Of a DNA stretch of 25,890 nt, positions 1-10,442 are shown in pieces. Made by a program: the position numbers and the translations under genes. The notes under the pieces were generated by a model that searched no databases, was not told the DNA's origin, and worked only from the letters and a program-made list of their open reading frames with translations. Position 1 is the first letter of the stretch. The number at the start of each line of letters is the position of its first letter. Origin of the DNA: Usnea hakonensis (lineage: Eukaryota; Ascomycota; Lecanoromycetes; Lecanorales; Parmeliaceae); the NCBI GenBank assembly GCA_013423325.1, contig BLJB01000442.1, positions 316 through 26,205 on the forward strand. Direction: 5' to 3'.

Positions 1-150
1 AAAGCGAAAAATTCGAAAAAGACGCTAAATAATCGATTATTAATCGATTTTATAATCGATTATTAATCGATTATGATTATCTTCTTCATAATCATAATCG
101 ATTATGATTATGACGAAAAATAATCGATTATTCCGATTATCACTACAGAG
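1..150. repeat. ATCGAT-rich imperfect simple repeat
   Basis: The block is made of variants of AATCGATTAT and ATGATTAT. The hexamer ATCGAT occurs six times, at 32, 43, 55, 66, 97 and 123, and most copies sit inside the longer palindrome AATCGATT. It ends about 50 bases before the start codon of the NIF3-like gene, so it lies in that gene's promoter or 5' leader. It may continue to the left of the window. No coding potential is visible. Confidence 0.75.
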
Positions 151-201
151 CCAGTATCTACTTCCGTGGCTCTACTGATCCATCGAAGCCCGATTTCTCG
201 G

Positions 202-657
202 ATGGCGAAGGTGATTTCAGCCACAGCGCGTTTCAAGCTCGTCTTCTACACCCCCGAATCCGCCCTCTCAGCCTGCAAGACCGCCGTCTTCGCCACCGGT
301 GCGGGTCGCTACCCCGGTCCCGGAAACTACACAGAAGTCTGCTGGACCGCCATGGGGACCGGTCAATTTCGCCCTGGGGACACTGCGAAGCCAAATATCG
401 GGAGCGTGGGCGTGCTGGAAGAGGTGAAGGAGGCTAGGGTCGAAATGTTGTGTGTTGGTGAGGATGTTGCGAGAAATGCGGTTGAGGCGTTGAAGAGGTG
501 AGCTTGTTTTTTTAAGCTTTTTTGTTTACTTGGGGTGAGTATGGTGGTGGGTGGTTTGGGGGGATCTTCGATGCTAGTGGATAGATTTGACGGGGTTAAT
601 AGAGCGCATCCGTATGAGGAGCCTGCGTATGAGGTGTATAGGATGGAGAATCTCTGA
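202..657 (+). CDS. NIF3/YqfO-type small protein (PII-like domain), 116 aa
   Basis: Two exons, 202-497 and 603-657, give 116 residues. The protein is a stand-alone version of the PII/CutA-like domain found inserted in NIF3/DUF34 (YqfO) proteins. Visible signatures are RFKLVFYTP near the N-terminus, ATGAGRYPGPGNYTEVCW in the middle, GTGQFRPGD, a VEMLCVGEDV strand, and AHPYEEPAYEVYRM at the C-terminus. The last motif appears only after removal of the 105-base intron (donor GTGAGC at 498, acceptor AATAG ending at 602), which supports the splice. The start chosen is the ATG at 202, a few codons before the conserved RFKLVFY strand; the frame is open upstream to about 166 but without an earlier ATG. 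Homologues are widespread in fungi, often labelled NGG1-interacting factor 3. The biochemical role is unknown; metal binding is suggested for the family. The intron is nearly twice the length of others in this window. Confidence 0.85.
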
Positions 658-1474
658 GTAGAGGGATCGCGTTACTGGGTGTCACACAATGGAATATTCA
701 AAGACGGGAGGTCTTGATTTTTATCTCAAAATCATCTTTGCTCCCGGCTTGGGAAAACCGCCATATCATCAATCAAAGCATGTCTCTTCCTCAAGGCTCA
801 GCCCCTATCTCGAGCATTCCTTCGCTTGCTCCACTCATCCCGGAGGAAGGTGCTACATGATCGTAGCATATGCAAGACTTGAACTCGCATTCGGCTCGGG
901 TCCACCGTCCATATGCAGAAGCTCAGGCGGGTCGGGTCCAAATCTTAGCGCCTACTTTTGGACCCGACCTATACCTTTTCGAGTCCATGTTGCGTAGCGC
1001 CATCTATAATCCGTACGACTCGCCAAAAGGATTTCCAGTACGCTGCTAGCTTATTTAGCTGACAATTGCGGTTACGAAGCATCGAATCTAGATTCACTGT
1101 GTCAAGCTGGACATTCTACTAAGGGAGAACGTGCATCCCAAGCCGGTGATTCACAGAATTACAACATATACCGCATGGTCAGTGACTCGCATCCTGGATC
1201 GGCCTCTCAGCTTTGAGAAGTGCCGAACAAACTTGTCTTGTATGTATACTAATCATCCCACGCACTAATCTCATACCTCGGTTATCCATAACATAGCGAC
1301 TGAGGATCTTGTCGTGTAATCTTGAAGTGAGCCTGCTGGAGTAGACGCTTGTACGTTGTCCGCATATTCAAGGCAGTGAAATTCATGTCTAGCCATTATA
1401 CTAATAGTGTGAATATAGGTTTGTGTAAAAGATACTGCGGATGGAGAAAGCTTGAGCTTCATTAGCTGTTTCTG
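658..1474. other. Intergenic region, no supported gene
   Basis: 817 bases between the NIF3-like gene and the reductase. An open frame at 689-997 resembles nothing I know and has no intron or domain support. The only clear structure is the 13-base inverted repeat at 930-969. The right half must hold the promoter of the reductase, but I see no unambiguous TATA or CCAAT element at a convincing distance. Confidence 0.6.
930..969. repeat. Perfect 13-bp inverted repeat, 14-base loop
   Basis: Left arm GGTCGGGTCCAAA (930-942) and right arm TTTGGACCCGACC (957-969) are exact reverse complements around a 14-base spacer. As RNA or single-stranded DNA this would form a GC-rich hairpin. It could be a terminator-like structure, a protein-binding palindrome or the trace of a small inverted-repeat element. 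It lies about 270 bases after the NIF3-like stop and 500 bases before the reductase start. Confidence 0.8.
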
Positions 1475-4400
1475 ATGAGCAACGTCGGTGCTGGCATGGA
1501 CTCGCCTTCAGGGAAACCAACCGCCACCAGGCGTCCTCCCTACGGTCATAGGTTGTTACCTCAACTTCTCGATGAGCTCTCAAAGACTTCCCCCAATAGG
1601 CTCTATGCTTCCTATCCCTGGTCTGTAGACATATCGCAGGGCTTTCGTGATGTAGCCTTTCAAGACATGGCGCGGGCTGCAGATTCTTTCGCTTGGTGGA
1701 TTCATAATCGGTACGGTCGGAGCGATAAATTCGAGACCTTAGCGTATATGGGCATCCCAGATCTTCGTACACCGATTATCTTTCTCGCTGCCGTGAAATG
1801 CGGCTACAAGGTGAGTGGTGGAGTGCTCTTGTCTTATGTCCCTAGCGGAGACTGAAAATCCAAATAGCTACTGCTACTCTCTCAGCGGAACCCTACACCA
1901 ACAAATATCTCGCTATTGGAGCAGACAACATGCAAGAAGTTCTTGCATTCAAGCGAGATGGAGTCAATGGTCAAGAGTGTGCAAAAGACACTACTAAATC
2001 TGGAGTCTAGGGAAGTTCCATCTCTGGAAAAGATGTTTGAGACCGAAAGCCATCAGTATCCATACAATGAGACATTCGAGAGCGCCATGGGGAATCCAAT
2101 TGTCGTCCTTCATTCTTCTGGCTCAACAGGTCCGCTCTTCTCCAACCACAATATAATGAAAATAGCTAAAGCGTACGCAGGTATGCCTAGGCCTATCACA
2201 ATGACCCATGGTACCTTTGCGACAATAGATAACGATCGCAACATGTCCGTCATCCGCGGGCGTAGGAATGCGAATGCTACAATCTGGGACTTCAAGGGAG
2301 ATGGTCGGTTTTTCTCGCCGTTTCCACCTTCACATGTAAGCTTGATGACGCGGTGAGAGATTGATTGGACTCATTGATAACAATGCTTTAGCTGGCTGGT
2401 TTTGTTGCAACAACAGGTCAGCTCCCCTGATTTTCTCTGAATGAATTGATATAATGACCATTCCTCCAGTAAGACCAATCTATTCTGAATGTGCCGCACC
2501 TGTTCTGGGTCCAGCACTTAGACCAGCCACTGGAGCAATGCTGAAAGAAATCATTGGGCACCAAAAATTGCAAGGGCTGTATTTACCTCCTACGATCGCT
2601 GAGCAGCTTCTACAGGAACCGGGTGGTGTTGACAACTTCAAAGGCCTGGATTTCTTATGTTACGCTGGTGGTCCTTTGGCCACGACAGCAGGTGATCTGA
2701 TAAGCAGTTTGATCGATGTCTGCACAACATACGGAGGCACAGAGACCGGACAAATCCATCAGCTCTTTCCTTCTAGGCAGGACTGGGGTTACATGGAATG
2801 GCACCCTCAAGAGGACTTGACCATGGAGCCTGCGGAAGACGAAGCATACGAATTGGTGATGCATGTCAATGTTCGAACAGAAGGAACGTCCCACTTGAAT
2901 CACAACTTTCCAGGCATTACCCACTATCGGACCAAAGATCTATTCAGACCCCATCCAACGAAACCAAACTTGTGGCGTTTTCATGGGCGCAGAGATGATA
3001 TCATTGTGTTATCAAATGGGGAGAAATTCAATCCAGTCCCTATGGAGATCATTGTACAGGGAGATCCACAGGTATCAGGAGCTCTGGTCATTGGACAAGG
3101 TAGATTTCAAGCAGCCTTGCTGATCGAGGCCAAATCAGGAGTGCCGGATAAGGAAACTCTAAAGAGCAGCATTTGGCCTCTTGTAGAAAAAGGGAACTCC
3201 AAACTTCCTAGCCAAGGCCGAATCAGCCATTCCAAAATTCTCATTGCTGACTCCAATAAGCCATTCCTGCGAGCTGGGAAAGGGACAGTGATACGAAAGC
3301 TGACCGAAAAAGACTTTGCAAATGAGATTGATGAGCTATATAATGCCAATGGTCGGGGCACACAAAGCATTGGCCCCATCCTGAAAGCGTCTTACACTCC
3401 CGAATCTGTGAAACATTTCGTACGGGCACTGGTTGTAGAATTGTTTTCGGGCATCGAGATCCGCGACTTTGATGATATGTATGTCCTTGGACTGGACTCG
3501 TTAAAAACCATTGAAATTGCAAATTTATTGCAAGCCGGTCTGAGAAACCAAGGTGTATACGATGATCTTTCTTGGCTGTCGAGCATTATCATATACGCGA
3601 ATCCGTCTATCAATCAGCTTACTGTCATTCTTACCGATTTTCTCAATTCAGGCCGTATACCGAATCCAAAAAACAATCATCCAAAGAGTAACGAGAAGAT
3701 GTCAGCTCTGGTTGAGAAATACATTAACTCGCTCCCGCAGAGAACTTTGGTACCAAAAAAGCGGAGAGCTGCAGCAGAAGTCATAGCTCTTACCGGATCC
3801 ACCGGATCACTTGGCTTCCATCTCCTTCAAAAGATGATTGAAGATGCTACCATCTCTAGAGTGTATTGCCTAGACCGAGCGGTAGATGCGCAACAAAGAT
3901 TCGAGCAGAAATCCAAAAAATATGCTGACCATCAACAACACCAAAAATTGATGTTTCTTACTGTCAATCTAGCTCAACAAGACTTGGGCCTTACAGCGGT
4001 CCAGATGACTGAGCTGAAAGAGAACGTCGATTTGATCATCCATAATGCATGGAAGGTAGATTTCAACGTACCCTTGGAACATTTCGAGGATGTCCACATT
4101 CGCGGCACACGAAATATTATCGACTGGAGTATCAGCAGTGAGAGACAGCCGCGAGTTATTTTTATATCTTCTGTCTCCTCTACGAGCAATTGGGGAGAGG
4201 TCTACGGTGACGCAGCTCCAGTTCCTGAGAGTTTGCTTTACAATTACGAGATTGCATCTAATATGGGATATGGTCAGTCCAAAAATGTTGCCGAGACCAT
4301 ACTAGGTATTTCCAGTCAACGATCTTACGTCCCTGTGAGTATTCTCCGCTTAGGACAGGTTGCTGGGTCAACTTTGTCAGAGGGCTACCCCTGGCCAGAG

Positions 4401-4868
4401 CAGGAGTGGGTTCCATCACTATTAAAGACCTCGAAATCGCTTGGCTTGCTTCCGAGAGACCTTCCATCTGTTGACTGGATCCCAATCAACCACTTAGCTG
4501 AGACCATTCTTGAAGTAGCCTGTTCCGATTACAAATTGGAGCAAAATGACAGTGCCTATAACCTTGTGAACCCTCGTTCAACCTCATGGGAATCGCTTCT
4601 TGATACAGTCCAAGGACAATTGGGATCAGAACTCAAAGTTGTCCCATTCACGACCTGGGTGACGGCTCTGGAAGCGATGCAGGATCCCCAAAACATAAAG
4701 TTGATGCCTGCTTTGAAATTGCTCAGCTTCTTCCAAGACCTTAAGGTTGAGAGGAGCCTGGTCAGGTATGAAATGAAGCGCGTTCTCGAGACAAGCAAGT
4801 CTATGGCTCGACTAGAGCCGGTGAATACAAATTGGATGAATATCTGGCTTGAACAATGGGGCTTCTGA
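1475..4868 (+). CDS. Adenylate-forming reductase (NRPS-like, A-T-R), 1058 aa
   Basis: Five exons: 1475-1810, 1868-2129, 2181-2335, 2392-2416 and 2470-4868. Phases agree at every junction. An adenylation domain covers about residues 15-540: A3 motif HSSGSTGMPR at 194-203, YGGTE near 347, GRRDDIIVLSNGEKFNP, and RAGKGTVIR with the probable catalytic Lys530. A carrier domain follows with LGLDSL; Ser603 is the phosphopantetheine site. The C-terminal third is an NAD(P)-dependent thioester reductase (NAD_binding_4 type): GSTGSLG near 700, ISSVSS near 826, and a YxxxK pair Tyr860/Lys864. There is no condensation domain, so by family knowledge the enzyme activates one carboxylic acid with ATP, holds it as thioester and releases it by reduction to an aldehyde or alcohol. 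The substrate cannot be read from the sequence. ATG 1496 is an alternative start. The second intron (2130-2180) is in frame and stop-free. The MFS gene downstream may be its partner. Confidence 0.93.
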
Positions 4869-5815
4869 GGTTGAGTCTTTAACAAAACTCGGAAGGAATA
4901 CTTGATACTCCAGGCGCTGATTGGTCCTTGCCTTCTGCACAATACAGTCAGATGGTGGAGAGATAAAGATGGTAAAAAATTTGGGCACGTCGTAGGGGAA
5001 CGTATCAGCAGTCAGGGAGAGATGCTGACTTGGTCTTTCCATTATAAGGGTTGCTTGTAGCATAATACTCTCGGCCACTTCGTTACGCGATATGAATCTT
5101 GCATCTTGAATTGAGGAGGGATAGTGCGGTCAAGCCTCTGCTGCTTATTAGACAAGACAATATGCTCATGTCATCCAGAAGTAAGCTGCCTGATAGAAAG
5201 AGGAAACCAATGGATCAAGCGACATCAGCTTAATGATGCAAATGGGTTGGCGTCCTCGCCCTATCAGCTAACGGACCTTTGGATGACACGAGTCTAAATA
5301 TGCCAGATAATCGTAACGGAGTCATCATTTGCAATTACCTAAGTACTAATGCTTAGATACTTGTACTATTATAGCCGAAGGATCTCAATGATACAGAGAT
5401 GTACAGTAATCCTACAGTAATCCTACGGCGGCAGGATTCCGTAGGACTCCGTGATTGGGCGCCATCCTATCCATGCAACTTTTTTGCCACAAATTCGGTC
5501 TCATAATCAAGGCTTTCAGTCTTTCGAGCGAATTATTGGGCACATTTCAAAGCATGGCGCAGATTATGGATGGCCCTACATGCAACTTACTCATTTGTTG
5601 CACATGTAAAGCGCACATAGCACCTTGTAGCGGTGAGCTTCCAAGTCTTTTCCATTATATTGACAAGAGTCCCGCGTTGTATCGCTCAAAAATTACCCAT
5701 AATTGATCGTCGATCAGATATTCCAACCTTTATTGTCTTCTGAGCCGTTTCTTACTTTTGCAATTTATCCAGTATATTCAATCTTGGGGAATAAACCCAA
5801 GACGCTACAAAAGGT
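4869..5815. other. Intergenic region between reductase and MFS gene
   Basis: 947 bases with no supported gene. A short open frame at 5455-5706 has no recognisable domain, splice support or coding character. The stretch holds the reductase 3' end and the MFS promoter. A direct repeat of ACAGTAATCCT (about 5403-5424) leads into the palindrome at 5421-5446. Confidence 0.6.
5421..5446. promoter_or_regulatory. Palindrome TCCTACGG-N10-CCGTAGGA, possible Zn2Cys6 site
   Basis: Perfect 8-base arms (5421-5428 and 5439-5446) surround a 10-base spacer, giving CGG-N10-CCG inside longer arms. Fungal Zn2Cys6 regulators commonly bind CGG/CCG pairs in inverted orientation with a fixed spacer, so this is a candidate operator about 370 bases before the MFS start codon. 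A further CTCCGTG follows at once, then ATTGG (CCAAT box on the minus strand). Function is inferred only. Confidence 0.4.
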
Positions 5816-7658
5816 ATGGGGCTTGGCGTTCTAGAGCCCAAGCGGCATGGCATACACGTTCCTGCAACTGCAATCCTTCTTCAAGACAACCTGACCGGGA
5901 CGACACCCAAGGCAAAGGATGAAATCGTGCTCGTGCCTCGACCGTCCAATAGTCCTAGGGATCCTTTGGTAGGTGGCTCTGGTGCATTGTACAAATCGCT
6001 TGCCTTCAGTATTGAACCTTCTTGCAGAACTGGCCGTTGTGGAAGAAAGATCTGTGTTTATTCGCCATTTGTCTTTCAATCACTATCGGCGGGATTCAGA
6101 GTATCATACTGCAGACAGTCAATGGTGTTCTTAAAATCGAGTTCCGGACTTCGATCTTGAAAGTGGAAAATCTATCGTCTTACGAACCACTCGCGGCCGC
6201 GATTTCGTGTATTTTTGCAGTGGTATTAGCTCGTATGATTGGCAAACGACCAGTCTACCTGATATCCACTGCTTTTTTCTTGATCTCGAGTATTTGGTCG
6301 TCTTTGGTTGCGAAGGATTACGGTAGCTTTTTCGCTGCAAGATTTATTTCTGGGCTAGGATTAGGCGCTTATGAAGCGATTGTGTTATCAAGTGTTGGGG
6401 ATCTTTACTTTGTATGTTGGGCTTCCTGAGATTTGACATGAGGTGTCAAGAGCGAGCTGACTTTCAATTCAGGTACATCAAAGGGGTAAAAGAATTGCAT
6501 TCCTCAACGTTATGTCCCTTGGCCCAGTCAATCTATCCCCAATCATCAGCGGCTATGTTGCAGATAAATATGGATGGCGCACCAACTTCAGGATTATGAT
6601 AGCCTTTTCAGCTGTCGCGCTTCTCATGATCTTCTTCGCAGCTCCAGAGACAAACTACAAGCGACCAGCAATTTTCGAGACCGACATTTCCTCTACAGCC
6701 GATTTACCCATGACAGAGGAGGACCCCACTGTAAAAGTGATCGCCCCAGCTAAAGATCCCGGGAGTGATGTATCTAGTCCCCCAACAGACGAAGAGAAAT
6801 CTCCTATGGAGATGCACAATGACAACTCTCCACGACCGTATTGGCAGGAACTCCTCCCAATGCGAGGCTTAGAAACAAGAGAAAACCCCCTTGTACTCCT
6901 CGCCCGTTTCTTCACCTGCGCTCTCTACCCAGCTGTCATCTGGTCATTCCTCGTCGGAGGCACCTACGTCGCCTGGGTAAGCCATCAACTCAAGCAAGGC
7001 GCTACCTCAATTCGCTAACCAGCCTACCTCATAGTTCATTGCGCTCTCAGTCGTTGTAGCGCAAATTTTCTCACCCCCGCCCATATCCTACACGCCCGCT
7101 CAACTCGGCCACCTGAACGCCTTCCCCGCTGTCGGTGCCTTCATGGCTTTCATCGTCATGGGCGCGCTCGCCGATAGTACCGCCATCTACGCTGCCCGCC
7201 GCAACAACCACGTCTACGAACCCGAATTTCGCCTCTATCTCGTCTCTTTCGGCCTCTTCATCGGTGTCCCTGGCCTCGCGCTCTTCGGCTGGTACGCAAG
7301 CACTGCTTCTCCAGAACACGTGATAAACTGGGTAGTGATGAGCTTCATATACGGCATGGTGATTTTCACGACCGTGGCGCAGCAGAGCAACACATTTGCG
7401 TACCTGCTCGATGCCCACCGCGACATTAGCGTCGAGACGGCCGTGTTTTCGGTCATGTTGAGGAACTTCTTCAGCTTTGGGGCGGCCAAGTTTTTGCCCA
7501 TCTGGCTGGAGAAGAGCGGGCCGGCTAAGACGTTTTATGGAATTGCGGGGATCCAGGCGGCTTTGGTGCTGACGACGGTGCCGTTGTATGTCTATGGTAA
7601 GGTCCTTAGGGACTTTTATCATCGACATAGCCCGTTTGAGCTTTTTCATTTGGCATAA
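5816..7658 (+). CDS. MFS transporter, DHA1-like, 554 aa
   Basis: Four exons, 5816-5968, 6028-6411, 6473-6976 and 7035-7658, all joined in phase 0, encode 554 residues. The introns (59, 61 and 58 bases) have standard ends. After a hydrophilic N-terminal tail of about 50 residues, the junction restores DPLNWPLWKKDL, the usual entry to helix 1 in fungal DHA1 carriers. Other family marks are ARMIGKRP (motif A region between helices 2 and 3), ARFISGLGLGAYEA, SGYVADKYGWR, and APETNYKRP at the end of helix 6. A long acidic, Pro/Ser-rich cytoplasmic loop (about 240-310) separates the two six-helix halves. The family moves drugs, polyamines or small metabolites across the plasma membrane by proton exchange; the substrate here is unknown. 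It is the nearest gene to the reductase and lies on the same strand, so export of the reductase product is a reasonable but unproven idea. Confidence 0.92.
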
Positions 7659-10442
7659 GGAGGAGCAAGGTTCTGTCTTGATTTTGGTGCAAGAGGCGGT
7701 TGAAGAGTATTCAGTATATATGATAGATTGTTCGAATGAAGCACAACAGGTGAAATTGCTCATTGGATACTCGTATATCTTAAGTATCGGGACCGGACGC
7801 AGACCGAAGCCGCTGGCTCAACCTCCGTAGCCGAGCCAGGATTTCTGCTGCGCAAACTAACAGAATTGGAGCAAGAAATCTAGACCTCGCTCGACCCCAA
7901 AGTCATGGACGGTGGCATCGGTAAGACGGGATCCACTACGAGCGCCTTCTGGCAGCACGAAGGTCTCGAATCCCTCCTAACACCACGCTTATTCTTCACC
8001 CAGCTTCGTATAGGAAGGGAGTTTTCTCACAAGCTCCTACCGAAGAGCCTCCACTACGTACCCGGACAGCATTATGCATTCCTTTTCAACAAGAGTATGA
8101 GAAAAATCCATCGTCGCAGATTGTATGGATTAGATCCGTGCATTTGTAACGATTGCAGCGCTGTCAGTCTACAGATCACACATGTCCGAGAATTCAGAAT
8201 GCCTTTCGCCCGCGTTCACCTTTGGCATCCGTTGGCGCTGTCCTTACGGTGAGAGGGACATTTCGTTCAATCAAGCCTTGACCAAATTGAATAGAACGAG
8301 CTTGAATATAATCCACCCCCAACACAGATTTATAATTCGGAAAAGACGAACCCATCAGCTAACCCTCATCGAATCGGAGCGCGTCGTGCATGGAGCCACG
8401 AAAGATGACTCTATGAACCGTCGAATACCAAAGCTCCCGTATTGTATTGTAGCGTAGGCTCTCGTCAGCTTTTGCAGAGTGCGAGATTTCGGTCGAGAGC
8501 TCAGGCTATTTGCTTCCGTTATCTGAGGTGGATCGTGGTGAGACCGAAAATCCTTCACGTTTTGTGGCGTAGCATCTATCAGCTCCAATACCATCTTTTC
8601 AACATATTTAACAATGGATTTCCGCCTTGGAAGTTCATCATCCCACGAAGAGCTGGCAAAGTGCGTCATCTCAATCAGAAAAGCTCCAACAAACCTCTCT
8701 ACCACAATCAATCGCTCGTATTCAATCGCCCATCAGAACGAATCACAAAAGGGGCACTCCACGCGCTGAAGCAGACCCTTCCCTCCTTCGAAACATTGCG
8801 ATGAGATACCGAGTTCCAGTACCCGTTGACATTCTTAGACCTTGCTCTTGGAGGCGGTGATGCATGAAGAACTTATCCATCTGAATCCCCCACACTCTCT
8901 TGGCTCGCCACAGTAGGACTGGGGCTTAGTGATGTCGGATATCGCATATTCGTATTACTCGTTTCGGTGGTTTCATGCTTGGATGTGAAGCATGGATTCG
9001 GTGCACAGGCTTGGCCATTGCGAGAGAAGGAAGAGAGGGTGTACCATGAGGAGTGCATAAATACTGCTGTTTGCACTGCAATTGCTCTTCAGTGGATTCA
9101 TCTCTCCTTCAAGATCATTGCATTTTTTTCGCCCACCCACCCCCGCCTGTATATATACTCCTCCAGGCCTATATCGAGTAGATATGAGAGTCTTCTTAGC
9201 GCTGTGGCAATAGGCCTGAATACAAATACCTCCAGGGGGCACTGTCTGGCATGCCCAGGGCAATGCCACGTTGCGGCTACCTCCCTGTGCATTGCATGCG
9301 ATTTACATGGTTCGAATGTGGTGAATGAAGCACTAATCTCTTGCTTCGGCAAGCTTTCCATTACGACTCCGCAGGCGGATCCATCCAGTGAGTTGCATAT
9401 ATTTGGGTCTCACCATATTCAAAACCTTCCCGCTCTGCGAAGCGCGTAGTAGAACCAACCTTCCTCGAGCATCCTCACCACTTACCTACCTTTTCCTCCA
9501 CTAAAACACTCGTTCCCCAACTCCAGGTGTGGAGCAAGAAGAATCTCGCGGACCCACTTTCATCAAACATTAGATCACTAACCAAAATGAAGCTCTTTCA
9601 CCTCCTTAAGCACACCCCCCCCCTATCCTTCTCCCCTCAATAAACCCATCTTATCTTATTCCTCACATATCCCGCCAACGCCACCGAAACGACACACAGA
9701 CCCAGGCCCAGATACACTTATGACTATCCCTCCTCATCCCCTACTACATCTTCCCTCGCGGACGGACACCTTTCATGCGGACACCGTTCATAAGATTTCC
9801 CACCAGAAGTTGTATTCACGATAGTGTGGGCCTGGTCCCGCATTTGATCTGCTAGTTCGCCAACTTCCCTTCCTATAGTCGCAGAATTCCACACCATTTC
9901 CCTGACTCCCAGCCCCTCTCCCCACAGCCCTATATCAAACCCTCCCTCCTCCCCTTCCGCAGCAGCAGCAATGACTTCCCAATCGAGAGATATACTTGCT
10001 TATCTAGCGCCTTTTAGTATTGGGCGTATCGTTTGATAGAGGGGAGGGTGCTAGATAGGGACTGGGCTAAGGGGGCTGTTTATAAAGATGTGTTGCGTGA
10101 ATTTATTGCTTAGAGCCAAGGCTCTGAATTCACTTGCGATGGGGATATATTGAACGTTGCCATATGAGAAGGAGGGACCATCAGTTCAACTACTCATTCA
10201 CGCGTAGTAGCGCGTCGAGGAGATGATAACAAATTCACAGGCCACGCCATAGAGAAATGATAGATGACATGAAATGACTTTTTCAACCTATGACAAAAAA
10301 GTATCCGACGCCGGTAGATATACATTGAAACGCAAGACTGGACCCAGATGCATCCCACGGCATCGACAAAATCCCCATGCAGCATATATCTTACCGACCA
10401 CTGGTTCCGACCCCCCTCAGCCACCATTGCATCACAATGCAC
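7659..10442. other. Gene-poor convergent interval, 2.8 kb
   Basis: The interval lies between the stop codons of the MFS gene (+) and PDI (-), so it holds two 3' ends and no required promoter. Many open frames of 60-160 codons occur on both strands, but none has a known domain, a good ATG context together with splice sites, or clear coding periodicity. The patch 7840-8110 reads somewhat protein-like on the plus strand (elements such as TELEQEI and FWQHEGLESLL, broken by a stop at about 7882) and could be a decayed gene. The part 9440-9960 is strongly pyrimidine-rich on the plus strand. No tRNA or repeat family was recognised. Confidence 0.55.
9587..9643 (+). other. Short ORF in good context, 18 codons, possible broken gene start
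   Basis: ATG 9587 has a favourable fungal context (ACCAAAATGAAG) and begins MKLFHLLKH, like the start of a signal peptide, but the frame meets a stop at 9641 just after a run of nine C bases. The other frames beyond it are open for short distances and Pro/Ser/Thr-rich. It could be the remnant of a small secreted-protein gene broken at the C tract, or chance. Confidence 0.15.

Noticed and set aside
689..997. 102-codon open frame on the plus strand
   Set aside because: No domain, no splice signals, composition not coding-like; the inverted repeat falls inside it.
7071..7763. Long minus-strand open frame over the last MFS exon
   Set aside because: It is the antisense shadow of a well supported transmembrane coding exon; the translation is charged low-complexity.
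8355..8711. 118-codon open frame on the minus strand
   Set aside because: Begins without ATG and has no recognisable motif; likely chance in a gene-poor region.
8967..9449. 160-codon open frame on the plus strand
   Set aside because: It lacks an ATG near its start, overlaps open frames on the other strand, and its translation matches no family I know.
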